DNA from: Porphyromonadaceae bacterium UBA4262
GTDB lineage: Bacteria > Bacteroidota > Bacteroidia > Bacteroidales > Muribaculaceae
Reading direction: 5' to 3'
DNA: 64,000 nucleotides
NCBI GenBank assembly: GCA_002396085.1
Contig: DGWI01000008.1
Location: forward strand, 32,750 to 96,749
In this document: positions 20,206-28,572 of the stretch, piece after piece
How positions within the stretch are numbered: the stretch's first letter is position 1
Layout: every line of letters starts with the position of its first letter
Position numbers and translations under genes: made by a program
Notes under the pieces: model-generated
What the model was told of the DNA's origin: nothing
Seen by the model: only the letters and a program-made list of their open reading frames with translations
Database searches by the model: none

Positions 20206-21965
20206 TGTGCGTCCTCCTTTCTGCCCTGCGGGGCGTCAAAGTCACCGCCATCCTCGTCCTGGATGGTACATATCTCGCGATAGATGTTGTTGGTGTTCAG
20301 TAGGTTGTCATGGGTGTCCCAACCGCTGATGCGGCCATTGTCCAGCACCAGAATGCGGTCGCAGTCCTTGATGCTGCTGATGCGCTGCGAGATAATGATG
20401 CGGGTCATCTGAGGCACATCATCGCGCAGTTGTTGTCTGATTTTGGCATCTGTAGCATTGTCACAGGCGCTGGTCGAGTCGTCAAGGACGAGCACCTGGG
20501 GCCGCTTGAGCAGGGCTCGGGCTATGCACAGGCGTTGACGCTGACCGCCGCTGACGTTGGTGCCGCCCTGTTCGATGCGCGTCTCGTAGCCGTCGGGCAT
20601 CTGCTCGATGAACTCGTCAGCACAAGCGATGCGGCACGCCTCTCTGCATTCGTCCAGCGTGGCATCGGCGCGTCCCCACCGCAGGTTGTCGAGGATGGTG
20701 CCGCTAAAGAGCACATTTTTCTGCAGCACTACCGACACGCTGTTGCGCAGAGTCTCGAGGTCGAGTGTGCGCACGTCCTTGCCACCCACCATCACGTTGC
20801 CGCGCGTCACGTCATAGAGGCGACTGATGAGATTGATCAGGCTGCTCTTGCCACTGCCCGTGCCACCAATCACCCCGATGGTCTCGCCACTAGCGATGTG
20901 GAGGTCGATATCGTGCAGCGCATACTCGCCACTGCCTCCCTTGTAGGCAAAACTGACGCGGTTGAAGTCGATGCTGCCGTCGGGCACCACGGTGTCGGCA
21001 TTGTCAGGATTGTCAATGTCGGGAACCTCGTTGATGACCTCTGTCACACGTTTGCCACTGGCGGCACTCATGGTCAGTTGCACGAAGATCATACTCAGCA
21101 TCATCAGCGACATGAAAATGCTCATCACATAGGTGAACAGTGAGGTTAACTGGCCCGTGGTGAGTTGTCCTCCCACGACAAGTTGTGCGCCAAACCAACT
21201 GATGGCGATGATGCAGCCATATACCACCAGGTTCATCACGGGGTGTGTGATAGCCATCAGGCTTTCGGCCTTGACATAGAGTTGGTAGAGACCCCGTGCA
21301 GCGAGTTCAAACTTTTGGTTCTCATACTCCTCGCGCACAAAGGCCTTGACCACACGGATGGCACTGACGTTCTCCTGCACGGCATTGTTCATCACATCAT
21401 ATTGTTGGAACACGCGGGCAAAGGTCGCGCTCACGCGGCGAATGACCAATGTGAGCACCACGGCCAGCACCACGGCGGCTATGATAAAGATGAGACTCAT
21501 CTTGCCGCTGATGACAAAGCACATGACGATGCTTGAGAGCATTGAAAATGGCGCGCGGATGCTGGTGCGTAGCAGCATTTGGAACGCGTTCTGCAGATTA
21601 TTCACGTCGGTGGTCATGCGGGTGACAAGTCCCGGAGTGGAGTACTTGTCGATATCACTGAAGGCAAACCGCTGGATGTTGCGATACATGGCCTTACGCA
21701 GGTTGGCGGCAAAGCCGGTCGATGCGTAAGCCACGAACCGACCCGCCAGTACCCCCATGGCCAGACTTAAGAAGGCCATCAGGAGCATCAGGCCGCCATA
21801 GCGATAGACATTGCCCAGGTCGCCTGCGTTGATGCCACGGTCGATGAGCCACGACGTGACATAGGGGATGAGCACGTCGAGCAGCACCTCAAGCAGGATG
21901 AAGATTGGGGTCAGTATCGCCGCAGTCCGGTATCGCCCCAGTTGTTTGAGAAGTGTTTTAAGCAT
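20202..21965 (-). CDS. ABC exporter half-transporter with degenerate ATPase site
   Basis: 587 residues: six membrane helices (about 15-300) and an ATPase domain with Walker A GGTGSGKS (367-374) and signature VSGGQ (471-475). In Walker B VLVLDDSTSACD, D496 replaces the catalytic glutamate. This is the degenerate-site half of a heterodimeric exporter; the partner gene begins inside its last codons. The 5' leader is about 105 nt from a -7 box at 22077. The pairing and the site asymmetry are read directly; the transport substrate is unknown. Confidence 0.93.
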   Translation of the reverse strand: MLKTLLKQLGRYRTAAILTPIFILLEVLLDVLIPYVTSWLIDRGINAGDLGNVYRYGGLMLLMAFLSLAMGVLAGRFVAYASTGFAANLRKAMYRNIQRFAFSDIDKYSTPGLVTRMTTDVNNLQNAFQMLLRTSIRAPFSMLSSIVMCFVISGKMSLIFIIAAVVLAVVLTLVIRRVSATFARVFQQYDVMNNAVQENVSAIRVVKAFVREEYENQKFELAARGLYQLYVKAESLMAITHPVMNLVVYGCIIAISWFGAQLVVGGQLTTGQLTSLFTYVMSIFMSLMMLSMIFVQLTMSAASGKRVTEVINEVPDIDNPDNADTVVPDGSIDFNRVSFAYKGGSGEYALHDIDLHIASGETIGVIGGTGSGKSSLINLISRLYDVTRGNVMVGGKDVRTLDLETLRNSVSVVLQKNVLFSGTILDNLRWGRADATLDECREACRIACADEFIEQMPDGYETRIEQGGTNVSGGQRQRLCIARALLKRPQVLVLDDSTSACDNATDAKIRQQLRDDVPQMTRIIISQRISSIKDCDRILVLDNGRISGWDTHDNLLNTNNIYREICTIQDEDGGDFDAPQGRKEDAQ

Positions 21966-22076
21966 CAGTTTCTTCGTTCAATTGAAAAAAGTGAAATCAG
22001 AATAAAGAATTAAGAAAGCAGCCACATTCGGCATAGGTCTGCTGTACCTCGGCATCGTCGCGGCCAAAATCCGCCA

Positions 22077-22084
22077 CAAATTTA
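22077..22084 (-). promoter_or_regulatory. -7 box of the ABC exporter operon
   Basis: TAAATTTG on the minus strand gives a leader of about 105 nt. It lies 36 nt from the plus-strand -7 box at 22121, so the two operons are divergently expressed from a shared region. Confidence 0.5.
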
Positions 22085-22096
22085 CGAAAAAAATCA

Positions 22097-22128
22097 CTTG
22101 CACATTAAACAAAATAGTGCTAATTTTG
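22097..22128 (+). promoter_or_regulatory. Promoter of the T9SS-plug-like gene
   Basis: CTTG (22097-22100), 20-nt spacer, TAATTTTG (22121-22128). It rules out the in-frame GTG/ATG at 22117 as the start. Confidence 0.6.
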
Positions 22129-22152
22129 TCATTCAATTTAAAAATGATAGTC

Positions 22153-23424
22153 ATGAAACGAAAAATCATACTGCTAGTCGCTTGTCTGGTGGCGACAATT
22201 GTGACGATGGCACAAGAGATTGATTATACTGGGGTGAGAATCTTTGACCCAAGTGTGCACTCAGTACAGGTGGCACCTATGAGCAATCCCTACCTCCCAC
22301 CCGTCATCATGATGGGCAGCGATGATCGCATCAACGTGTCGTTCGACCTGCTGGACTATGACGTTCACTATCTGCGCTATAGCGTCTATCACTGCGATGC
22401 ACAGTGGCGACCCTCACAACTGGTCGAGAGCGAGTGGGTGAGCGGGTTCAACCAGGCCGATATCACCGACTATGCTCAGAGTCAAGCCACGTTCACGCAC
22501 TACTATAACTACGCCTTCTCGCTCCCCAACGACGAGATGCAGTTGCTCATCAGTGGCAACTATCTGCTGCGCGTCTATGAGCAGGATGATCCCGGCAAGG
22601 TGCTGTTTCAGACCCGATTCAGCCTGTGCGAGAATAGGGTGGGGGTGCAGGCTGGCGTGACATCGCGCACCGACTTTGACTACAACGATGCACATCAGCA
22701 GCTCGACATCACGCTCAACTACAAGCCGGGATCTATCATGGATCCATACGGCGAACTCACTACAGTGGTCACTCAGAACACCCGCACCGACAACGAGGTG
22801 GTGCTGCGCCAACCCATGAGCGTGGGCGTGGGGACGGTAACCTACGACCACATGCCACAACTCATTTTCAAGGCCGGAAATGAGTACCGGCGCTTTGAGA
22901 CGGTGTTCGAGCACTCGCTCAACATGGGTGTGCAGGCCATTGAGTACTTTGAGCCATACCTGCATGCAACGCTCTATCGCGACGAGCCGCGCATCGGTCG
23001 AGAGTATGTCTACGACCAGACGCAACATGGGCGCTTTACCATACGCAATGGTGAGGCCGACGACAACGCCACCGAGGCCGACTACATGGTCACCCATTTC
23101 ACCCTTGACACCGAGGGCGAGAGGCTGACAGGTGGAAACATTTTTTTGGAGGGTGAGTTTGCCCACGGCCTTCCGGCTCAGCAAGTACTCATGCAGTGGG
23201 ACCAGATGATGCAGTGCTACACTTGCGATCTGCTGCTCAAGCAGGGAGCCTACAATTACCAATACTTGTGGGTTCCTGATGGCACTACAGTGGGGCGCAC
23301 TGACTTTATTGACGGCGATAAGTATCAGACAGTCAACAACTACTACATACGTGTCTACGATCGCCCGTCGGGTGAGCGCTACGACCGTCTGGTGGGGTTC
23401 GGTGTCACTCGCTCAGGCATCTAG
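22153..23424 (+). CDS. T9SS plug-like protein (PF17116, formerly DUF5103)
   Basis: 423 residues from the ATG at 22153 (MKRKIILLVACLVATIVTMAQ), a signal peptide. The mature protein has the family blocks IRVNVSFDLLDYDVHYLRYSVYHC-like (here RINVSFDLLDYDVHYLRY), SEWVSGFNQADITDY and YEQDDPGKVLFQTRF. Beta-rich sequence runs to the C-terminus. The family includes the plug protein seen with the type IX translocon SprA, but members also occur where no T9SS is known. No other T9SS component is in the window, so a role in that pathway is not shown here. It is divergent from the ABC exporter. Confidence 0.85.
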   Translation: MKRKIILLVACLVATIVTMAQEIDYTGVRIFDPSVHSVQVAPMSNPYLPPVIMMGSDDRINVSFDLLDYDVHYLRYSVYHCDAQWRPSQLVESEWVSGFNQADITDYAQSQATFTHYYNYAFSLPNDEMQLLISGNYLLRVYEQDDPGKVLFQTRFSLCENRVGVQAGVTSRTDFDYNDAHQQLDITLNYKPGSIMDPYGELTTVVTQNTRTDNEVVLRQPMSVGVGTVTYDHMPQLIFKAGNEYRRFETVFEHSLNMGVQAIEYFEPYLHATLYRDEPRIGREYVYDQTQHGRFTIRNGEADDNATEADYMVTHFTLDTEGERLTGGNIFLEGEFAHGLPAQQVLMQWDQMMQCYTCDLLLKQGAYNYQYLWVPDGTTVGRTDFIDGDKYQTVNNYYIRVYDRPSGERYDRLVGFGVTRSGI

Positions 23425-23461
23425 AGCAATTAAGAATTTTAGGGTGGTTACCCACAGGCGG

Positions 23462-24340
23462 TTATGCCGCGACACTGTCGCAGTCTTTTTTGAGCATTCT
23501 GATGGCGGCTACATAGGTGAGCAGCACGATGTTCATCAGCAGAGCATAGATGATGGCAGGCGTGGCGATGACCGGGTTGTCAAAGATGAATGGGCTGGAG
23601 GCGATGGCGATGGCCTGTGCGGCGTTCTGCATGCCCACTTCGATGACGATAGTGCGGCGCACCTGACTTGTGAGCCGGGTCAGCCGTGATAGCAGTGATG
23701 CCACGATGATGGCCAGTACAATCAAAGCCAATACACACGATCCAAGTTGTCCAAAGTTGTCAAGTATCGTATCCTTATGCTGAACGAAGAAAATACCTGC
23801 CAATAACATCAAGGCGGGGAAGGCTATTTTGCCTAACACACGCGCCATCTTCTCGGCAGTGCCAGGCCACCAGTGCTTGACCGCTACGCCTAGGGCGATG
23901 GGGACAGCCATCAACACGATGTTTTGCACCAACAGGTTGCCCACAGGCAGATGTACCGCTCCAACAGCCTCGGCTCCACTGGCTGCTACGGCCCATGCCA
24001 GGATGAGGGGCACAGTCACCAGAGTGATGATACTACTCAGGGCGGTCAGTGTTACCGACAAGGCCACATCACCTCCAGCCAGCATCGAGAATACATTGCT
24101 CGAACTGCCGCCGGGACAGCAGGCAATCAACACTATGCCCACAAAGAACAAGGGCGGCAACTGAAATGTCACCGCCAGACCATAGGCGATGAGTGGCAAC
24201 ACGACGAGCTGACCAACCAGGCCAATGAGAACAGGCATGGGGCGACGGGCCAACAAACTGAAGTCGCCTAACTTCAACGTCAACCCAAGGTCAAACATCA
24301 AGATGGAAAGAATAGGTATTACAAGGAGGATTGGATTCAC
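23462..24340 (-). CDS. Bile acid:sodium symporter (BASS/SBF) family transporter
   Basis: 292 residues almost wholly made of membrane helices (about nine or ten). The family motif CCPGGSSSNVFSMLAGGDVALS is present at about 95-116 (quoted in part: CCPGGSSSNV), along with an inverted-repeat equivalent near the end (MQNAAQAIAIAS). It imports organic anions with Na+; the substrate in gut Bacteroidales could be a bile acid, pantoate or pyruvate-like acid and cannot be told from sequence. It is convergent with the plug-like gene, 37 nt apart. The 159-nt upstream gap is AT-rich with imperfect inverted repeats. Confidence 0.9.
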   Translation of the reverse strand: MNPILLVIPILSILMFDLGLTLKLGDFSLLARRPMPVLIGLVGQLVVLPLIAYGLAVTFQLPPLFFVGIVLIACCPGGSSSNVFSMLAGGDVALSVTLTALSSIITLVTVPLILAWAVAASGAEAVGAVHLPVGNLLVQNIVLMAVPIALGVAVKHWWPGTAEKMARVLGKIAFPALMLLAGIFFVQHKDTILDNFGQLGSCVLALIVLAIIVASLLSRLTRLTSQVRRTIVIEVGMQNAAQAIAIASSPFIFDNPVIATPAIIYALLMNIVLLTYVAAIRMLKKDCDSVAA

Positions 24341-24485
24341 TTCTATTGTATTTAAAAATGGAGAAATCGATAATTGAAAATTGTTTGTATAACAATTGTT
24401 TGAGATGCAAGTTGCAAAGTGACACTTTAAGTAAAATTAAATTAAAGTGATACTTGAAATTCTGCGCCCTAAATCTAGACAAAAA

Positions 24486-24506
24486 CTTAATTCTTAATTC
24501 TAAACA
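24486..24506. repeat. Short 7-nt array (CTTAATT x2 plus CTAAACA)
   Basis: Two and a half heptamers abut the tatC stop codon. This is a small example of the array family. Confidence 0.5.
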
Positions 24507-25309
24507 GAATCATGCTCGGGCGTGGCTTTGGGAACAAGCAAGGCGCTAGTCTCGTAGAGAATGTAGAGCGGCAAGAATACAACCGACAGGGTGAACAGGT
24601 CGCCAGTGGGTGTAATCATGGCAGCCAGAACCACTAGTGCGACGATGGCATGACGCCGATACTTGGCAAAGAAGTCACGATGCAATACGCCAATATTGCC
24701 TAGCAGCCAACACAGTAGTGGCAGTTCAAAGACAACGCCCATAAAGAACACCATCATCAAGAAATTGTCCATGTAACTGTCTAGCGACACCTGATTAGGC
24801 ACCAGTTGGCTCACATGATAGTCGGCCAGGAAGCGCAAGATGATGGGGAATACCAGCACATATCCGACCGCAACACCAGCATAGAACATCGTTACGCCGA
24901 ACAAGAACGCTTTGCGCACACCTCGGCGCTCATTTTGATAGAGTGCTGGAGCGACAAATGTCCACAAGAAATAGAGGATAAAGGGGAAAGTGAGCACTAC
25001 AGCCAGCCAGAACGATGTGCTGAGGTGGATGTAGAGTTGCGACGCCAACTGGATGTTGATCAAGTCGACATGGAAGTCGCCACCCAATGGAGGCATCCCC
25101 GGAATCATGGCTGCCAGGCTGTCAATCCAGCGATAGAGCACAAAGTCGCTCGTGCATGGGGCCAGAATCACGCGGTCGAAGATGTCGGGCATGAACACAA
25201 ACAACACTACCGCGGCGGCGACAACCACCACGGCAATCTTGATCAGAACGGCCCTCAGGTCATCCAGATGTTCCCAGAAGGACATCTCCTTCAAGTCCTC
25301 CTCTGCCAC
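24500..25309 (-). CDS. tatC: Sec-independent (Tat) translocase subunit TatC
   Basis: The receptor of the twin-arginine pathway, which binds the RR signal. The 269 residues begin with MSFWEHLDDLRAVLIKI (the conserved F-EHL-ELR motif) and have six membrane helices. The conserved FPFILYFLWTFVAPALYQNERR segment carries the TatC loop. The length is normal for Bacteroidota. It directly follows tatA: tatA stop and tatC start are adjacent. Confidence 0.96.
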   Translation of the reverse strand: MAEEDLKEMSFWEHLDDLRAVLIKIAVVVVAAAVVLFVFMPDIFDRVILAPCTSDFVLYRWIDSLAAMIPGMPPLGGDFHVDLINIQLASQLYIHLSTSFWLAVVLTFPFILYFLWTFVAPALYQNERRGVRKAFLFGVTMFYAGVAVGYVLVFPIILRFLADYHVSQLVPNQVSLDSYMDNFLMMVFFMGVVFELPLLCWLLGNIGVLHRDFFAKYRRHAIVALVVLAAMITPTGDLFTLSVVFLPLYILYETSALLVPKATPEHDSV

Positions 25310-25501
25310 TTATTTCTCCTCTTTCTTGTTCTCTTCAAGGGGTTTGTTCATCTCTTCCTCAACCTCGTTGAGGCCCTTCTTGAACGCGCTCATGCCTTTG
25401 CCTAAACCTTGCATCAGTTCGGGAATCTTCTTGCCGCCGAAGAGCAGCAGAACCACTACCAAGATGGCAATCCACTGCCATCCCATAATCATTAGAGTCA
25501 T
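25310..25501 (-). CDS. tatA: Twin-arginine translocase subunit TatA
   Basis: 63 residues with one membrane helix (about 8-22), the conserved FGGKKIPELMQGLGKG hinge and amphipathic helix, and a charged tail. It forms the translocation pore element with TatC. The two-gene tatA-tatC operon has no tatB; a single TatA-type protein is common in this phylum. The promoter is a full match 37 nt upstream. Confidence 0.95.
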   Translation of the reverse strand: MTLMIMGWQWIAILVVVLLLFGGKKIPELMQGLGKGMSAFKKGLNEVEEEMNKPLEENKKEEK

Positions 25502-25537
25502 ATCAGTCTATTGTTTGTTAATGTTCAAATTTGACCA

Positions 25538-25568
25538 CAAAATTAGTGCAAGTTGAGCGAAGTACAAA
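25538..25568 (-). promoter_or_regulatory. Promoter of tatA-tatC
   Basis: Minus-strand TAATTTTG (25538-25545) with TTTG 19 nt upstream (25565-25568): a full match. Confidence 0.65.
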
Positions 25569-25664
25569 ATGAAAAAGCAATTTTTTCATTTTTACTTCCG
25601 AAACGCCGCCTAATTTATCTAAAATTGGTGGTTCGAGGTGGCATAAACAAATTTTAGTCCAATT

Positions 25665-25698
25665 TTTGCATTTATGTGGGTATAATTCACTACTTTTG
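25665..25698 (+). promoter_or_regulatory. Promoter of fabD
   Basis: TTTG (25665-25668), 22-nt spacer, TACTTTTG (25691-25698), about 42 nt before the fabD ATG. Confidence 0.6.
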
Positions 25699-25739
25699 CA
25701 CCCTCAAATAGAAAAGTCTAATTTATAATATAGAATAAA

Positions 25740-26618
25740 ATGAAAGCATTTGTATTTCCCGGACAAGGCTCACAGTTTGTGGGCATGGGCAAAGACTTGT
25801 ATGACAACAACGCAAAGGCTAAGGAACTGTTTGAGAAGGCCAACGAGGTGTTGGGCTTCCGCATCACCGATCTGATGTTCAACGGTACCGAGGACGACCT
25901 CAAGCAGACCAAGGTCACCCAACCCGCTGTGTTTCTGCACTCGGTGATTCTGGCCTTGACGCTGGGCGATGAGTTCAAGCCCGACATGGTGGCTGGTCAC
26001 TCGCTGGGCGAGTTCAGTGCACTGGTAGCCGCAGGTGCCCTGTCGTTCGAGCAGGGACTGAAGTTGGTCGAGGCACGAGCCCTGGCCATGCAGAAGGCTT
26101 GCGAGGCTGCTCCTAGCACCATGGCTGCCATCATCGGCATGCCTGACGAGAAGGTTGAGGAGGTCTGCGCCACTATCCCCGGTGTGTGCGTTCCCGCCAA
26201 CTATAATTGCCCCGGCCAGGTGGTCATTTCGGGTGAGTTCGAGGCCATTGAGGCTGCATGCGTCAAGTTTAAGGAGGCTGGTGCCAAGCGCGCGCTTCCG
26301 CTCAAGGTGGGTGGTGCATTCCACTCGCCGCTGATGGAGCCCGCTCGCGCCGAGTTGGCTCAGGCTATCGACGAGGCTGACTTCATGGTGCCTCGCTGTC
26401 CCATCTACCAGAATGTTGATGCTAAGCCGCACACCGACCCTGCCGAGATTAAGGAGAACCTGGTGAAGCAACTTACTGCTCCCGTACGTTGGAGCCACAT
26501 CATGGCTGCCATGGTGGCCGATGGCATGACCGAGGCCGAGGAAGTGGGACCCGGCAAGGTGCTGCAAGGCCTCATTGGTCGCACCTATCGTGATGTCACC
26601 GTCACGGGTCGCCAATAA
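25740..26618 (+). CDS. fabD: Malonyl-CoA:ACP transacylase
   Basis: It loads malonyl groups on acyl carrier protein for fatty-acid synthesis. The 292 residues show the N-terminal FPGQGSQ, the nucleophile S88 in GHSLGEFSAL, and the histidine block VGGAFHSPLM. The C-terminal GPGKVLQGLIGR is also typical. It has its own promoter, and a long hairpin separates it from the following antiporter gene. Confidence 0.97.
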   Translation: MKAFVFPGQGSQFVGMGKDLYDNNAKAKELFEKANEVLGFRITDLMFNGTEDDLKQTKVTQPAVFLHSVILALTLGDEFKPDMVAGHSLGEFSALVAAGALSFEQGLKLVEARALAMQKACEAAPSTMAAIIGMPDEKVEEVCATIPGVCVPANYNCPGQVVISGEFEAIEAACVKFKEAGAKRALPLKVGGAFHSPLMEPARAELAQAIDEADFMVPRCPIYQNVDAKPHTDPAEIKENLVKQLTAPVRWSHIMAAMVADGMTEAEEVGPGKVLQGLIGRTYRDVTVTGRQ

Positions 26619-26631
26619 GTTAAACTTTTTT

Positions 26632-26666
26632 ACAATGCACAGTCACGCCAAGTGATTGTGCATTGT
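26632..26666 (+). terminator. Hairpin after fabD
   Basis: ACAATGCACA (26632-26641) pairs with TGTGCATTGT (26657-26666), extended inward by GTCAC/GTGAT. Only a weak T-rich tail follows, so read-through into the antiporter is possible. Confidence 0.5.
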
Positions 26667-26683
26667 GCTTTATGCATTAAATT

Positions 26684-27658
26684 ATGGATTACCTATTTCT
26701 CATTTTAGGATTGGGCCTATTGCTGGTGGCGGCCGACCTGTTGGTTGACTCGTCAGTGGCCATTGCTCAGCGAGCCAAGATATCCAACTTCATCATCGGC
26801 CTGACCATTGTGGGTATGGGCACGTCGTCGCCCGAACTTTTTGTTGGCATCTCGTCGGCCCTGAATGGCAATGGCGATATCGCCATGGGCAATGTGGTGG
26901 GTAGTAACATCGCCAATATCCTGCTTATTCTGGGTGTATCGGCCACCATTCTGCCGTTTGCCATCGAGCGTACCACTCAGCGGCGCGACATCCCGTTTGG
27001 CATCTTTGCCGCAGTGATGCTGCTTTTGCTCGCTAATGACAAATTAATGCCTGGAATCAGCGAAAACACTGTGTCTCGCCTCGACGGTATCTTCTTTCTG
27101 GTGCTCTTTGTGGCCTATATGTGCTATGTCATCATCGGCAAGGGCAAGAACCCGCAGGAGGCCTTGCAGGAGGCCGAGGAGGAGACCAAGAGCAAGTTTA
27201 CAGGCAAGTCCCCTGTGTTGTTGTGGTGCATCGCTTTGGCATCGTTGGCGGGCTTGATCTTCGGTGGCAATCTCTTCCTTGACTCGGCCAAGAACTTGGC
27301 TCGTGCATGGGGAATGAGTGAGGCAGTGATTGCCATCACCATCGTGGCGGTGGGCACCTCGTTGCCCGAACTCATCACCGCTATTGTGGCGGCTTGCAAG
27401 AACAATCCCCAACTTGCACTGGGCAATGTGCTGGGCAGCAACGTGTTCAACATCCTGTTCATTTTGGGCCTATCGGCCACGGTCAAGCCTATTACGTTAC
27501 GCGACATTAACATTGTGGACTACATCGTTGTACTTGTCGCCAGTGTGTTGACCTATTTGGTGGTGTTCACTTTCGGCAAGCGCCGCTTCGACCGCATCGA
27601 GGGCGTTATCTTCCTGCTCTGCTACATCGGCTACACCGTCTATTTGCTCGTGAGGTAA
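26684..27658 (+). CDS. Calcium/sodium antiporter (CaCA family, YrbG-like)
   Basis: 324 residues, about ten membrane helices in two inverted halves. The paired alpha repeats are visible: GMGTSSPELFVGISSA and GNVVGSNIANILLILG in half one, VGTSLPELITAIVAA and GNVLGSNVFNILFILG in half two. These hold the ion-binding acidic residues. An acidic cytoplasmic loop (EALQEAEEETKSKF) separates the halves. A strong terminator follows. Confidence 0.94.
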   Translation: MDYLFLILGLGLLLVAADLLVDSSVAIAQRAKISNFIIGLTIVGMGTSSPELFVGISSALNGNGDIAMGNVVGSNIANILLILGVSATILPFAIERTTQRRDIPFGIFAAVMLLLLANDKLMPGISENTVSRLDGIFFLVLFVAYMCYVIIGKGKNPQEALQEAEEETKSKFTGKSPVLLWCIALASLAGLIFGGNLFLDSAKNLARAWGMSEAVIAITIVAVGTSLPELITAIVAACKNNPQLALGNVLGSNVFNILFILGLSATVKPITLRDINIVDYIVVLVASVLTYLVVFTFGKRRFDRIEGVIFLLCYIGYTVYLLVR

Positions 27659-27680
27659 CCCTTTTTTAGCAACAAATAAA

Positions 27681-27714
27681 TGCTTATAATCTTTTGATTA
27701 TAGGCATTTTTTTT
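27681..27714 (+). terminator. Rho-independent terminator of the antiporter gene
   Basis: TGCTTATAATC (27681-27691) pairs with GATTATAGGCA (27696-27706) with one bulge-like mismatch, followed by eight Ts. Confidence 0.9.
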
Positions 27715-27823
27715 GAGACAATGGTTGTCTCAACAGGTCGCGCACTGGCATGCTGCCACCTTGATACTGCCGTATACAATGTGAGTAAAAACTAACAAAA
27801 ATAAGGAAAAATGCAACATTTTC

Positions 27824-27854
27824 TTGCAACTTTGGCACGGTTTTTGTACATTTG
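27824..27854 (+). promoter_or_regulatory. Promoter of the small secreted protein gene
   Basis: TTG (27824-27826), 20-nt spacer, TACATTTG (27847-27854), 17 nt before the ATG at 27872. Confidence 0.6.
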
Positions 27855-27871
27855 CAGAAAAATTGAAAACT

Positions 27872-28426
27872 ATGAGCAAGAAAATCATCCTTACGCTTGT
27901 CATGGCGGTGTTCATGGCAGCGACAGCGACCTGCAAGGTCAAGAACTATGTGCCCGAGCGTGGCGATTACACTTTCAAAACGCAGGTCTGTGCTACTACC
28001 GACGAAGAAGAGGGCTGGACCCTGGCCGACAGTGTCATCACCACTGTCACCGACAAGATGGGAAACTCGTTCACCCTGGTGAGTACCACCCAGCCACTTG
28101 ACACTGTGTTTTGGAGAGGATTTGGCGAGATCCGCGAGGATGACATCAACTTTGACGGTATACCCGACTTGATGATTTGTCTGGGGCCGACAAACAGTTT
28201 CGGCGGTTTTACCTACGATGGTTATGTTTGGAATCAGACCGAGCACAAGTTTGTCAGGGTTGAGAAATTCGACGAAATCATGGATCCTACATTCTATCCC
28301 GACAAGAACCAGATAGTGGGTACATTCCGCATTGACAACCACTGCTGGACTTCCCTTTATGAGTGGAAGAATGGCAAGTTGGTGCTCATCAGTGAAGACG
28401 AGTTTGAACTCGACATGGAGTACTGA
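27872..28426 (+). CDS. Small secreted protein with an FG-GAP/VCBS-like calcium loop
   Basis: 184 residues from the ATG at 27872 (MSKKIILTLVMAVFMAATATC). This is a signal peptide; the cysteine in TATCK could be lipidated but the lipobox is poor. The longer reading from 27824 is excluded by the promoter. The middle has DDINFDGIPDLMICLG, the Asp-rich loop seen in FG-GAP/VCBS repeats and calcium-binding loops. A short beta-rich C-terminus follows (FRIDNHCWTSLYEW). I do not know the function. It stands alone between two terminators. Confidence 0.75.
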   Translation: MSKKIILTLVMAVFMAATATCKVKNYVPERGDYTFKTQVCATTDEEEGWTLADSVITTVTDKMGNSFTLVSTTQPLDTVFWRGFGEIREDDINFDGIPDLMICLGPTNSFGGFTYDGYVWNQTEHKFVRVEKFDEIMDPTFYPDKNQIVGTFRIDNHCWTSLYEWKNGKLVLISEDEFELDMEY

Positions 28427-28466
28427 TGACCCTTGTGTGGGTGGTGAATGATATTGATATCAGCGG

Positions 28467-28492
28467 AAAAAGCGGTTTTGCACCGCTTTTTT
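28467..28492 (+). terminator. Rho-independent terminator of the small secreted protein gene
   Basis: AAAAGCGGT pairs with ACCGCTTTT, and the T-run continues to TTTTTT. Confidence 0.85.
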
Positions 28493-28499
28493 CGTTGTT

Positions 28500-28534
28500 T
28501 TTGTTCTGAAATCCGAAAAATCTTCGTAATTTTG
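28500..28534 (+). promoter_or_regulatory. Promoter of the tamB-tamA-like operon
   Basis: TTTG (28500-28503), 23-nt spacer, TAATTTTG (28527-28534), 39 nt before the ATG at 28573. Confidence 0.55.
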
Positions 28535-28572
28535 TCATTTGATAATCACGTGCGCGCGAGTCGCATGCTATT

